From Albimonas sp963816545 (GTDB taxonomy: Bacteria > Pseudomonadota > Alphaproteobacteria > Rhodobacterales > Rhodobacteraceae), in contig CAWFLE010000007.1 in the NCBI GenBank assembly GCA_963816545.1, positions 496,001-560,000 of the forward strand: a DNA stretch of 64,000 nt, given 5' to 3'. The stretch's first letter is position 1. The number at the start of each line of letters is the position of its first letter. The notes under the pieces were generated by a model. That model made no database searches and was not told the origin of the DNA. It saw only the letters and a program-made list of their open reading frames with translations. The translations under genes and the position numbers were made by a program. Positions 9,468-17,790 of this stretch are shown here, in pieces.

Positions 9468-11201
9468 ATGGCACGCATCCTCGTCACCTCCGCCCTGCCC
9501 TACATCAACGGGATCAAGCATCTGGGGAACCTCGTCGGCTCCCAGCTTCCGGCGGACGCCTATGCGCGGGCGATGCGGGCGCGCGGGCACGAGGTGCTGT
9601 TCATCTGCGCCACCGACGAGCATGGGACGCCCACCGAGCTGGCGGCCAAGAAGGCGGGCAAGTCCCCGGCCGAGTTCTGCGACGAGATGCACGAGGTGCA
9701 GGCCGGGATCGCCCGCGGCTTCCGGCTGAGCTTCGATCATTTCGGGCGGTCGTCCTCCCGGCGCAACCACCGGCTGACGCAGCATCTGGCGGGGCGACTG
9801 GCCGAGGCGGGGCTGATCGAGGAGGTGTCGGAGAAGCAGGTCTATTCGCAGGCCGACGGGCGGTTCCTGCCGGATCGGTACATCGAGGGGACCTGTCCGA
9901 ACTGCGGCTACGACAAGGCCCGCGGGGACCAGTGCGAGAACTGCACCAAGCAGCTCGACCCGGTGGAGCTGATCGCGCCGCGCTCCGCCATCTCCGGCTC
10001 CACGGATCTGGAGGTGCGGGAGACCAAGCACCTGCATCTGAAGCAGTCAGCCATGCGGGGACGGCTGAGCGAGTGGATCGACGGCCAGGCGGACTGGCCG
10101 GTGCTGACCACCTCCATCGCGCGGAAGTGGCTGAACGACGGGGACGGGCTGCAGGACCGGGGGATCACGCGCGACCTCGACTGGGGCATCCCCGTGAAGA
10201 AGGGCGACGCCGAGTGGCCGGGGATGGAGGGCAAGGTCTTCTACGTCTGGTTCGACGCCCCCATCGCCTATATCGCCGCGACCGCCGAGTGGGCGGATGC
10301 CGCGGGTCAGCCGGATCAGGCGTGGGAGCGCTGGTGGCGCGACGACCGGGGCGCCGAGGACGTGCGCTACGTCCAGTTCATGGCCAAGGACAACATCCCG
10401 TTCCACACGCTCAGCTTCCCGATCACGATGATGGGCGCCTCGGACGACGCCGAGCGCTGGCATCTCGTGGACTACATCAAGGGGTTCAACTGGCTGAACT
10501 ACGAGGGGGGGAAGTTCTCCACCTCGCAGGGGCGCGGCGTGTTCATGGACCAGGCGCTGGACATCCTGCCGCCGGATTACTGGCGCTGGTGGCTGCTGGC
10601 CAATGCGCCCGAGAGCGCGGACACCGACTTCACATGGGAGGCGTTCCAGGCCGGCGTGAACAAGGACCTCGCGGACGTGCTGGGCAACTTCGTCTCCCGC
10701 GTCACCAAGTTCTGCCGCTCCCGCTTCGGGGAGCAGGTGCCGGAGGGGGGCGAGTACGGCGAGGCGGAGGCGCAGGTGACCGCCGAGATCGCGCGCCGCC
10801 TGAAGGCCCATGACGCCCACTGGGACGCCATCGACATCCGCAAGGCGGCCGCCGAGCTGCGGGGGATCTGGGTGGCCGGCAACGAATACCTCCAGCGCGC
10901 CGAGCCCTGGGCCGTGTTCAAGACCGACCCGGAGCGCGCCGCCGCCACGGTGCGGTTCGCGCTGAACCTGACGCGCCTCTACGCGATCCTGTCGCGCCCC
11001 TTCATCCCCGACGCCTCGGAGGCGATCCTGCGGGCGCTGAAGCTGCCGGCCGAGACCGCCGCCGACTGGCCCGAGGACGTGGAGGGCGCGCTGGGCGCCC
11101 TGCCCCCGGGCCACGCGTTCGAGGTGCCCGAGGTGCTGTTCGCCAAGATCACCGACGAGGCGCGGGAGGCCATGGCCGCCCGCTTCGCCGGAACCGCCTG
11201 A
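9468..11201 (+). CDS. metG: Methionine--tRNA ligase
   Basis: 577-aa class I synthetase that charges tRNA-Met with methionine in the cytoplasm. The HIGH-equivalent is PYINGIKHLGN (residues 11-21). A zinc knuckle CPNCGYDKARGDQCENC lies near 143-160. The KMSKS-equivalent is KFSTS near 347. The anticodon-binding helical domain forms the C-terminal third. There is no C-terminal EMAP-like dimerisation domain, so this is the short form. The gene is 59 bases after the MFS gene; the ATG follows GGGACCCGA. No frame problem is seen across the whole gene. Confidence 0.95.
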   Translation: MARILVTSALPYINGIKHLGNLVGSQLPADAYARAMRARGHEVLFICATDEHGTPTELAAKKAGKSPAEFCDEMHEVQAGIARGFRLSFDHFGRSSSRRNHRLTQHLAGRLAEAGLIEEVSEKQVYSQADGRFLPDRYIEGTCPNCGYDKARGDQCENCTKQLDPVELIAPRSAISGSTDLEVRETKHLHLKQSAMRGRLSEWIDGQADWPVLTTSIARKWLNDGDGLQDRGITRDLDWGIPVKKGDAEWPGMEGKVFYVWFDAPIAYIAATAEWADAAGQPDQAWERWWRDDRGAEDVRYVQFMAKDNIPFHTLSFPITMMGASDDAERWHLVDYIKGFNWLNYEGGKFSTSQGRGVFMDQALDILPPDYWRWWLLANAPESADTDFTWEAFQAGVNKDLADVLGNFVSRVTKFCRSRFGEQVPEGGEYGEAEAQVTAEIARRLKAHDAHWDAIDIRKAAAELRGIWVAGNEYLQRAEPWAVFKTDPERAAATVRFALNLTRLYAILSRPFIPDASEAILRALKLPAETAADWPEDVEGALGALPPGHAFEVPEVLFAKITDEAREAMAARFAGTA

Positions 11202-11204
11202 GGC

Positions 11205-12131
11205 TCAGGCGGCGCGCCGCCTGCGCGCGGCGCCCGCCAGCCCCAGCAGGCCCGCCCCCAGCAGCGCCCCGCCCGCAGGCAGCGGCACCGCGGCGGCGAC
11301 CGGCGGCTCCTCCACCGTGGCGAAGACGCCGAGGATCCTGTCCGGCGCGTCGAGGTCCTTGACCCTGTAGCCCACCACCTCGGCGACCGTGACGAGGTCC
11401 AGCTCCGAAGGCAGCGACCGCCGCCCCGCCCCGATGAACTGGTAGAGCAGCGCGCTGCTGAACCCGCCCGCGATATGGCCGCCCCCGGCGATGGTCAGCG
11501 GCGTCACGTAGCCGTCGAACTCCGCCGGCGCGGCGATCTCCACCGAGCCCACGTCGAACGGGCTGGAGCTGTAGTCGCCGAATCCGATGGCGTGCCCGAT
11601 CTCATGCATCATCACCGTGAAGGCGTCGTAGCGGCCGAAGGCGGCGGAGCCCGACGAGGCGCGGAAGGAGTCGGAGGTTTCCAGGCTCTGCCCCGCATAG
11701 GAGACGCTCGCGGTCGAGCGCACGGCGAACTCGCTGCGGTCGTAGGGGGTCGCGTCCACGAACCAGTCGGTCCGGTTGCCGTTGAACAGGATGGCGCGGG
11801 TCGACGTGGTTCCGATGATCGAGGGCCCGACCGGCGATCCGTAGGTCACCGCCAGATTGTTGACGCTCACGTTGGGATAGGACGGCGTATCGTACCAGCC
11901 GACGCCCAGGTTCACCACGGTCTCGGCGCCGTAGTCGCCCAGCGACGCCATCCAGACCTGCGCCGCCGCCGCCGCCAGCGCGTCAAGCGACCCGCCGCCG
12001 GCGGCCTTGGCCGGATAGGGCATCGGCGTCGCGCCGGCTATCGTGAACCCGACATTGATCTGAAGCGCCGCCGCCGGCCCCGCGGCGACCGCCGCCAGCA
12101 GCCCAAGCCATCCCGTCCGCAGTCTCGCCAC
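11205..12131 (-). CDS. Exported metzincin-like protein with VPLPA-type C-terminal sorting tail
   Basis: 308 aa. An N-terminal signal peptide (GWLGLLAAVAAGPAAALQ) is followed by a secreted domain with HEIGHAIGFGD at residues 176-186. This is the HExxHxxGxxD zinc signature of the metzincin/snapalysin type, in which Asp replaces the third His. The tail AVPLPAGG-ALLGAGLLGLAGAARRRR is a VPLPA sorting signal: motif, one membrane helix, basic end. Family knowledge: such tails are processed by exosortase-type enzymes (XrtD for VPLPA) and leave the protein at or outside the outer membrane. No exosortase gene is in this window. The GTG start at 12131 follows GGGGGGGAACGGC; the ORF continues to 12260 but that part precedes the signal peptide. 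Confidence 0.75.
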   Translation of the reverse strand: MARLRTGWLGLLAAVAAGPAAALQINVGFTIAGATPMPYPAKAAGGGSLDALAAAAAQVWMASLGDYGAETVVNLGVGWYDTPSYPNVSVNNLAVTYGSPVGPSIIGTTSTRAILFNGNRTDWFVDATPYDRSEFAVRSTASVSYAGQSLETSDSFRASSGSAAFGRYDAFTVMMHEIGHAIGFGDYSSSPFDVGSVEIAAPAEFDGYVTPLTIAGGGHIAGGFSSALLYQFIGAGRRSLPSELDLVTVAEVVGYRVKDLDAPDRILGVFATVEEPPVAAAVPLPAGGALLGAGLLGLAGAARRRRAA

Positions 12132-12303
12132 GCCGTTCCCCCCCACCCCAACCGATCCATGCGCGGGGCGCCCCTCGACGCCCGCGAAGATCGAGCTATA
12201 TCCCTCGCGCTTCCGCCCTCCAATACCCGGTTTACGCCCCGTGAACGATGAAGCGCGCATCCGGCGCGTTGTGGAGCGGGCTCCGCTCGCCTATCTTCCC
12301 GCG

Positions 12304-13554
12304 ATGACCCACCATCCGCTCACCGAAGAGATCGAGACCTGGCTCCTGCAGGAGACGCTGTTCGACCCGGACATCGTCGACCTCTTCGGGGATCTGTGCC
12401 TGCGCCTGCACGCGGCCGGCGTGCCGCTCGCGCGCGCGGCGCTGAGCTGGCCGACCCTGCATCCCCTGTTCCAGGCCGAGCAGATCTACTGGCACGCGGG
12501 CGAGGAGGCGGAGCTGTTCCAGTACCGCCACGACTTCGAAAGCGGCGGCGCGTTCGAGCGCAGCCCTTTCCACCACGTCCTCGTCAACCGGCTCGACCGT
12601 CTCCGCCGGCGGCTGGAGGGGCCGGACGCGCTTCTGGACTTCGAGGTGCTGGGCGAACTGGCCGCCGAGGGCTTCACCGACTATCTCCTCACCGCCGCGA
12701 GCTTCCGCATCGCCGACGTGGACGCCTTCCGGGGCGGGTCCGCGGGGATCATGGCGTCCTGGGCCACGCGCCGGGCGGGCGGCTTCTCGGACGGCGACCT
12801 TCGGGCGCTGGCCCGCGTGCAGCGGGTGTTCGCGGTGGCCTGCCACGCCTCGATCCAGAAGCGCGTCATGGTCAACGTGACCTCCGCCTATCTCGGAGAG
12901 ACCGCGGCCCGGCGGGTGCTGTCGGGCGAGGTTCGCCGCGCGGACGGGGAGCGGATCAAGGCGGTGATCTGGCACTCGGACCTGCGCGGCTCCACGCGCC
13001 TCTCGAACGAGATGGAGCCTGAGGCGTATCTGGAGCTTCTGCGCGGCTACTACGACTGCACCGCCCAGCCGGTGATCGACCAGGGCGGCGAGATCCTGGA
13101 GTTCATCGGCGACGCCGTGCTCGCGATCTTCCCGCTCAAGGGCGACATGGGGGGGCCGGAGGCCGTGCGCGCCGCCACCCGCGCCATGGAGGCCGCGCTC
13201 GACTGCCGCGAGGGGTGGGTCGCGGCCCATGCCGACGCGCCGGGGGCGGCGGACCTGAACTTCTCCATCTCCATGACCGCCGGAGAGGTGATGTTCGGCA
13301 ATATCGGCGTGCCCTCGCGGCTGACCTTCTCGGCCATCGGGCCGGCGGTGAACAAGGTCGCGCGGCTGGACGAGCTGTCCAAGGCGCTGGGCCGCGGGGT
13401 TCTGGCGACGCGGGAGGTGGCGTCGGTGGAGCCGGAGCGCTGGGCCTCCATCGGGATGCAGCCGCTGCGGGACTTCGACGCGCCGCTGGAGCTGTTCACG
13501 CGGATCTGCACCCGCGACGCGTTCGTGGCGCAACCCGCGGCGGCGGCGAGCTAG
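12304..13554 (+). CDS. Adenylate/guanylate cyclase, class III
   Basis: 416-aa soluble protein. The N-terminal ~200 residues are a helical sensory region without transmembrane segments (MTHHPLTEEIETWLL onward). The cyclase catalytic domain spans about 215-385: WHSDLRGSTRLSNEM gives the first metal Asp, EFIGDAVLAIFPL the second, and SAIGPAVNKVARLDEL follows. Product should be cAMP (or cGMP). The ORF opens earlier at a GTG at 12241, adding MNDEARIRRVVERAPLAYLPA; neither start has a clear ribosome site, and the ATG matches the usual family N-terminus. It is divergent from the metalloprotease gene and overlaps the TPR gene stop-to-stop by four bases. Confidence 0.85.
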   Translation: MTHHPLTEEIETWLLQETLFDPDIVDLFGDLCLRLHAAGVPLARAALSWPTLHPLFQAEQIYWHAGEEAELFQYRHDFESGGAFERSPFHHVLVNRLDRLRRRLEGPDALLDFEVLGELAAEGFTDYLLTAASFRIADVDAFRGGSAGIMASWATRRAGGFSDGDLRALARVQRVFAVACHASIQKRVMVNVTSAYLGETAARRVLSGEVRRADGERIKAVIWHSDLRGSTRLSNEMEPEAYLELLRGYYDCTAQPVIDQGGEILEFIGDAVLAIFPLKGDMGGPEAVRAATRAMEAALDCREGWVAAHADAPGAADLNFSISMTAGEVMFGNIGVPSRLTFSAIGPAVNKVARLDELSKALGRGVLATREVASVEPERWASIGMQPLRDFDAPLELFTRICTRDAFVAQPAAAAS

Positions 13555-14357
13555 CCTCCCAGCGCCTCGATCTTGCGGTTGAGCCAGGGCGCCTGGTAGC
13601 CGAGCTCGAACGCCCGGCGGTAGTCGGCGCTGGCGGCCTCGGTCCGGCCCAGCCGCTCCTGCGCCTGGCCGCGGGTCGCCCAGGCGGCGGCCCATCCGGG
13701 CGACAGCCGCAGCGCCGCATCGAAATCCGCGAGCGCGGCCCGGGGGTCGGACGCCAGCAGCGCCGCCCCGCGCTGGAGATGCGCGGCCGCGTCCTGCGGG
13801 TCGATCCGCAGCACCTGCCCGAAGGCCTGCGCCGCCTCGTCCTTGCGCCCGAGCTGCGCGAGCGCCACGCCCCGGTTGTAGTGCGCGTCCGCGCTGCGGG
13901 GATCGACGGCCACGGCGCGGTCGAGATCCTGCAACGCCCCCGCCACCTGCCCCGCCTGAAGCCTCAGCGTCGCCCGCCCGATCAGCGGCTCGGCCGAGTC
14001 CGGCTGAAGCTGAACGGCCCGCGACCAGTCCTCCAGCGCCTCCGCGTCCCGGCCGCGCCGCGAAAGCGCCAGCGCCCGGTTGGTGTAGAGCGGCGCGAAC
14101 CGGGCATCCGCCGCCTGGGCCTGCGCGAAGGCCGAAAGCGCGTCGCCGTCGCGCCCCATCTCCGACAGCGCCACGCCCACATTGGTCCAGGCGACCGCCT
14201 GCTCCCGCGCCGAGAGCCCCCCGTAATCCACCGCCCTGCGGCAGGCGTCGGCGAGGTTCGCCGAGTCCCCCTGCGCATTCAGGCAACGGTCGAGCCACGG
14301 ATTCGCCGCGGCCGGGGCGGCCAGCAGCAGGAGCGGGAGGACGAGGCGCATCTTCAT
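13551..14357 (-). CDS. Exported tetratricopeptide-repeat protein
   Basis: 268 aa. A signal peptide MKMRLVLPLLLLAAPAAANP is followed by about six TPR units with the usual W/L/G/Y/A spacing, for example YTNRALALSRRGRDAEALEDWSRAV broken over residues 75-100 and HYNRGVALAQLGRKDEAAQAFGQVL over 140-165. TPR arrays are scaffolds for protein contacts; the location should be periplasm. Two adjacent start codons exist (14357 and 14351); I chose the upstream one. No enzymatic motif is visible and no partner can be named from the neighbours. Confidence 0.8.
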   Translation of the reverse strand: MKMRLVLPLLLLAAPAAANPWLDRCLNAQGDSANLADACRRAVDYGGLSAREQAVAWTNVGVALSEMGRDGDALSAFAQAQAADARFAPLYTNRALALSRRGRDAEALEDWSRAVQLQPDSAEPLIGRATLRLQAGQVAGALQDLDRAVAVDPRSADAHYNRGVALAQLGRKDEAAQAFGQVLRIDPQDAAAHLQRGAALLASDPRAALADFDAALRLSPGWAAAWATRGQAQERLGRTEAASADYRRAFELGYQAPWLNRKIEALGG

Positions 14358-14443
14358 GGCCGAGCAATGTAGCGCGGCGGGCCGCGTGGAAAGGCCGCGC
14401 AACATTCCCGCGCACGAATTTGATCCCGGCGCCGCCGCGGCGT

Positions 14444-15448
14444 ATGTATCGAACCTACCGGACGGCAGGCGCCGTCCTCCATCCGCGAGCCCCCGTGAAG
14501 CATTCCCCTCCGCCCTCGCCGGCGCGTTCCGCCGCCGCTCCGCCGGACGCGGCCAATCCCGACAACATGGGCGGCGCCGCGTGGATGCTGCTGTCGGTGC
14601 TGTCGGCGACCGTGATGACGCTGGCGGTGCGGGAGATGGCTTCGGGCCTCGACAGCCGGATGGTGGTGCTGCTGCGCTCGGGCGGGATTTTGCTGTGCGC
14701 CCTGCCGATGCTGGCCTGGCCGGCGTTCCGGCGGCAGATCCGGTTCTCCAACCCGCGGCTGCACCTGATCCGGGGCGGGATCATCGCGGTCTCCACCCAG
14801 ATGGGCTTCTACGCCATCGGGCACCTGCCGCTGACCACCTCCACCATCCTGTTCTTCACGGCGCCGATCTTCGCGACGCTCCTGTCGATCCCGCTGAACG
14901 GGGAGCGGGTGGGGCCGCGCCGCTGGGGGGCCATGGCCATGGGCTTCCTCGGGGCGGTCATCATCCTGCGGCCGGGGGCGGAGGGGTTCGAGATCGCGAT
15001 GCTCTCGGCGCTCGGCTCCTCGGTCCTGTTCGCCACGGCGCTCGCGCTGTCTCGCGGGATCGCGCAGGCGGACGGGCCGACCTCGAGCTTCCTCTCCTCC
15101 ATCGCGCTGACGGCGCTGGTGGCGCTGCCGCTCGCCTGGCCGGTCTTCGCCCTGCCCTCCGGGGCGTGGGACTGGGGGATCCTGGCGCTTCTGCTGATCT
15201 CCTCCTCCGGTCGGGGCGTGGGGGACCTGCAGAGCTACCGGCTGGGGGATTCGTCGGTGATGGGGGCGCTGTCGTATTCGCGCCTGGTGCTGATCGGCGG
15301 GGCCGCGTGGCTGCTGTTCGGAGAGATCCCGGACCGCTACACCCTGGTCGGCGGCGCGGTCATCATCGGCTCCACCCTCTATCTCGCGCAGCGCGAGGCG
15401 GCCGCCGCCCGTCCGCGCCCCGGGCCGAAGGCGCCTCCCGGCCCCTGA
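14444..15448 (+). CDS. DMT-family permease with EamA domains
   Basis: About 334 aa with ten predicted membrane helices in two EamA halves; the first helix starts at GGAAWMLLSVLSATVMTLAV and the second half ends with the helix VGGAVIIGSTLYLAQREA. Family members export amino acids, metabolites or drugs; substrate not predictable. The start is uncertain: ATG at 14444, TTG at 14420, GTG at 14495 and ATG at 14567 are all in frame and none has a strong ribosome site. The residues before 14567 are Pro/Ala-rich, so the true protein may be about 294 aa. Confidence 0.8.
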   Translation: MYRTYRTAGAVLHPRAPVKHSPPPSPARSAAAPPDAANPDNMGGAAWMLLSVLSATVMTLAVREMASGLDSRMVVLLRSGGILLCALPMLAWPAFRRQIRFSNPRLHLIRGGIIAVSTQMGFYAIGHLPLTTSTILFFTAPIFATLLSIPLNGERVGPRRWGAMAMGFLGAVIILRPGAEGFEIAMLSALGSSVLFATALALSRGIAQADGPTSSFLSSIALTALVALPLAWPVFALPSGAWDWGILALLLISSSGRGVGDLQSYRLGDSSVMGALSYSRLVLIGGAAWLLFGEIPDRYTLVGGAVIIGSTLYLAQREAAAARPRPGPKAPPGP

Positions 15449-15684
15449 GCCCGGCGGAATCGTGTTATTCGCGAAGGCGTTGCGCATCATTGTTGCGATG
15501 CAGCGCGCGAAAGCCCGATCCGGTGCAGTTGTCGCAAATCCATCCTTGCTTGCGGGGGCCGGAATGCGTATGTCCGCCGTCCACAGGGTCGCCGATCCCA
15601 ACCTCGACGGGCCGCCTCCGGGCAGGTCGCAGGGGGGGCGCTAAGGGGCCTCTGGGATCATCTGCTGGTAGGGGAGACTACGTC

Positions 15685-16218
15685 ATGCATGACGGGAGCC
15701 TCTTCCGACTGGGGATGGACCTGGAGACAGGCCCCACCCAAGAGGAAGCTCGCAAGGGCGGCCACGAGGCCGCCATCACCCGGAACGTCGGCCACGAGGC
15801 CGTCATCATCCGGGACGTCTTCGACGAGAGCCGGGACGACCATTTCATCCGCCGCAACGGCAAGGTGTTCGCCGGCACGCATCTCATCATCGAGGTGGTG
15901 GACGGAGAAGGCCTCGACGACGAGGCGCGGATCGAGAAGGCGTTCCGCGACTGCGTGGACGAATGCGGGGCGACGCTCCTGCACATCCACACGCACAAGT
16001 TCTCGCCCCAGGGCGTGAGCGGCGTGGCGGTGCTGGCCGAGAGCCACATCTCGGTCCACACCTGGCCCGAGATCGGCTACGGCGCCTTCGACGTGTTCAT
16101 GTGCGGAGAGGCCACGCCCTGGAAGGCGGTCGAGGTCCTGCGCCAGGCCTTCGACGCGGGCGAGGTGCGGGTGCGGGAACTGCTCCGCGGCGAAGAGGTG
16201 GTGGCGAGCCGCATCTGA
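15685..16218 (+). CDS. speD: S-adenosylmethionine decarboxylase proenzyme
   Basis: 177 aa, longer than the usual ~125-aa class 1B enzyme because of an N-terminal extension of about 45 residues. The core is clear: LAESHISVHTWPE at 117-129, where self-cleavage between Glu119 and Ser120 creates the pyruvoyl group; His125 and Cys140 match the processing and catalytic residues. The product, decarboxylated SAM, is the aminopropyl donor for SpeE encoded 1.6 kb downstream. GGGGAG precedes the ATG by eight bases. The extension contains a 10-residue tandem duplication (GHEAAITRNV / GHEAVIIRDV), encoded by two 30-bp units at 15760-15819. Confidence 0.9.
   Translation: MHDGSLFRLGMDLETGPTQEEARKGGHEAAITRNVGHEAVIIRDVFDESRDDHFIRRNGKVFAGTHLIIEVVDGEGLDDEARIEKAFRDCVDECGATLLHIHTHKFSPQGVSGVAVLAESHISVHTWPEIGYGAFDVFMCGEATPWKAVEVLRQAFDAGEVRVRELLRGEEVVASRI
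15760..15819 (+). repeat. In-frame 30-bp tandem duplication in speD
   Basis: Two adjacent 30-bp units (15760-15789 and 15790-15819), each starting GGCCACGAGGCCG and differing at about four positions. They encode GHEAAITRNV and GHEAVIIRDV in the N-terminal extension of SpeD. The phase is kept, so the protein stays intact. Confidence 0.85.
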
Positions 16219-16246
16219 CGGTGCACGCCCATCGGCGTTCTGCAAC

Positions 16247-16266
16247 GGGCGGCCCCAGGGCCGCCC
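16247..16266 (+). terminator. Hairpin after speD
   Basis: GGGCGGCC and GGCCGCCC form an 8-bp (extendable to 9) GC stem around CCAG, 29 bases after the speD stop. Only TT follows before mixed sequence, so it is a weak intrinsic terminator by the T-tract rule but well placed. Confidence 0.55.
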
Positions 16267-16312
16267 TTCGCATGTCTGGAGACCGCCGAGCCGGGCGCCC
16301 GGCGCCACGCCC

Positions 16313-16431
16313 GCAGCGCGCCGCGGGCGCCTGACGCCGAGCCTTCCTGACCGTCGGCGCGGCGCCCCCTCCGAGGAAGGCGCCGCGCCAGCCGTTGCGA
16401 AGGCTGGCCCCGGGCGCCCGCGGCGCGCTGC
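16313..16431. repeat. Nested palindromic intergenic repeat, full copy 1
   Basis: Outer arms are a perfect 19-bp inverted pair: GCAGCGCGCCGCGGGCGCC at 16313-16331 and its reverse complement at 16413-16431. Inside is a second inverted pair, GGCGCGGCGCC at 16356-16366 and GGCGCCGCGCC at 16379-16389. The element fills the gap between convergent speD and the Old Yellow Enzyme gene. The same nested order recurs at 30637-30751, and a right half at 18669-18722. Confidence 0.8.
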
Positions 16432-16476
16432 AGCCGTGGCGCCGGGGCGCTCCGCCCGGGCGGGTGCGCGAAGGCG

Positions 16477-17694
16477 TCAGGCCGGAACGTGCCGCTCCCG
16501 CCAGGCCGCCAGCACCGCCGCCTCCCGCGCCTTGAACCGCTCGGCCGCGACCTCCCCTTCCATCTCGAGGTCCGGCTCCTGCCCCTCGGCGAGCCTATAG
16601 AGCTGCTCGTAGTACCACATCATCACCGCGGACCGCGGCGAGACGCGGGCTTCCGCGTCGGTCGCCCGCTCCGCCCGCCCCTCGATCAGGTCGCGCGCGA
16701 GGTCCGGCTCCAGGATCAGCGGGCGGCCGAGACCGATCACGTCCGCCGCGCCCGACTCCAGCGCGTCCACCATCGCCGCCCGCGTGCGGAAGCCGCCCGT
16801 GACCATCATCGGCAGCGTCACGCTCTCGCGCAGCTCGGCCGCGTAGTCGAGGAAGAACGCCTCCCTCGCCTTCGTGCTCTCGGCCCGCTCGTCGCGCCGG
16901 CCCACGATCATCGCCGGCTGCTCGTAGTTGCCGCCCGAGACCTCCAGCAGGTCCACGCCCGCGTCCTGCAGCCGCTTCGCCACGCGCGCGGAATCCGAGA
17001 CCGTGAAGCCCCCCTGCTGGAAGTCCGAGGAGTTCAGCTTCACCGACAGCAGGAACCCGTCCCCGCAGGCCTCCCGCACCGCCCTCACCGCCTCCAGCAG
17101 GGGCTGGGACCGCGCGTCCTCGGACCCGCCCCAGCGGTCCTCCCGCCGGTTCACCAGCGGGTTCATGAAGGCGCTGAACAGATACCCGTGCGCCGCATGG
17201 ATCTGGATCCCGTCGAACCCGGCTTCCTTGCACCGCGCCGCAGTGGCGCCGAAGCGGGCGATCGCGTCCTCGACCTCGGCGTCCGTCATCGCCACCGGAT
17301 CGCCATGCCCCACACCGCCGCGCGTCAGGGCCACGGCGCTCGGCGCCTTCGGGGCGGGGTTCACGCCCTTCGGCGTCTGCCGCCCTGCATGGCTGATCTG
17401 CGCGATGACAACGGACCCGCCGGCCTTCGCAGCCTCGGCCAGCGGGCGCATGGCGTCCACATCGCCCGCCTCGTCCAGCACCATGTTGCCCGCAGCCTCC
17501 AGGTGAAACCGCTCCACCTGGATGTTGCCCGTGAGGATCAGCCCCGCGCCCCCCGCCCCCCAGCGACGGTAGAGATGCACGAGCCGCGCGTTGACCCGGT
17601 TGTCGGGGTCGGCGATCCGCTCCGTCATCGCGGCGTTCGCGATGCGGTTCGGCAGGGTCTGCCCACAGGGCAGCTTGAGCGGTTTTCCCAGCAT
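16477..17694 (-). CDS. NADH:flavin oxidoreductase, Old Yellow Enzyme family
   Basis: 405-aa FMN-dependent TIM-barrel protein. Markers in order: LPNRIANAAMTE near the N-terminus, QISHAGRQTPKGVNP with the substrate-site His/Arg region, FDGIQIHAAHGYLFSAFMNPLVNRREDRWGG, and VTGGFRTRAAMVDALESGAADVIGLGRPLILEPDLAR for the phosphate site. The lack of an FeS/NAD-binding C-terminal domain makes it a short OYE rather than a 2,4-dienoyl-CoA reductase. Likely activity is reduction of an activated alkene; substrate unknown. The ATG at 17694 matches the family start; the ORF runs 12 codons further without support. It lies between speD and speE on the other strand. Confidence 0.88.
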   Translation of the reverse strand: MLGKPLKLPCGQTLPNRIANAAMTERIADPDNRVNARLVHLYRRWGAGGAGLILTGNIQVERFHLEAAGNMVLDEAGDVDAMRPLAEAAKAGGSVVIAQISHAGRQTPKGVNPAPKAPSAVALTRGGVGHGDPVAMTDAEVEDAIARFGATAARCKEAGFDGIQIHAAHGYLFSAFMNPLVNRREDRWGGSEDARSQPLLEAVRAVREACGDGFLLSVKLNSSDFQQGGFTVSDSARVAKRLQDAGVDLLEVSGGNYEQPAMIVGRRDERAESTKAREAFFLDYAAELRESVTLPMMVTGGFRTRAAMVDALESGAADVIGLGRPLILEPDLARDLIEGRAERATDAEARVSPRSAVMMWYYEQLYRLAEGQEPDLEMEGEVAAERFKAREAAVLAAWRERHVPA

Positions 17695-17790
17695 GGCCGG
17701 CACTCTGCCGCCCCGCCGCCGGACCCGCAAGCTTGCGCCGCGCCCGACCGGCGGCTAGGCAACCCCCGCCCCCCATGAAGGAGCCCGAAA

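Noticed and set aside
15462..15644. 60-codon ORF before speD
   Set aside because: Starts at GTG without a ribosome site, and its codon use (TTA, ATT, GTT) does not match the neighbouring genes.
15449..15684. Polyamine- or SAM-responsive riboswitch in the speD leader
   Set aside because: The leader is long and less GC-rich, but I could not recognise the conserved core of any known SAM or polyamine-linked RNA.
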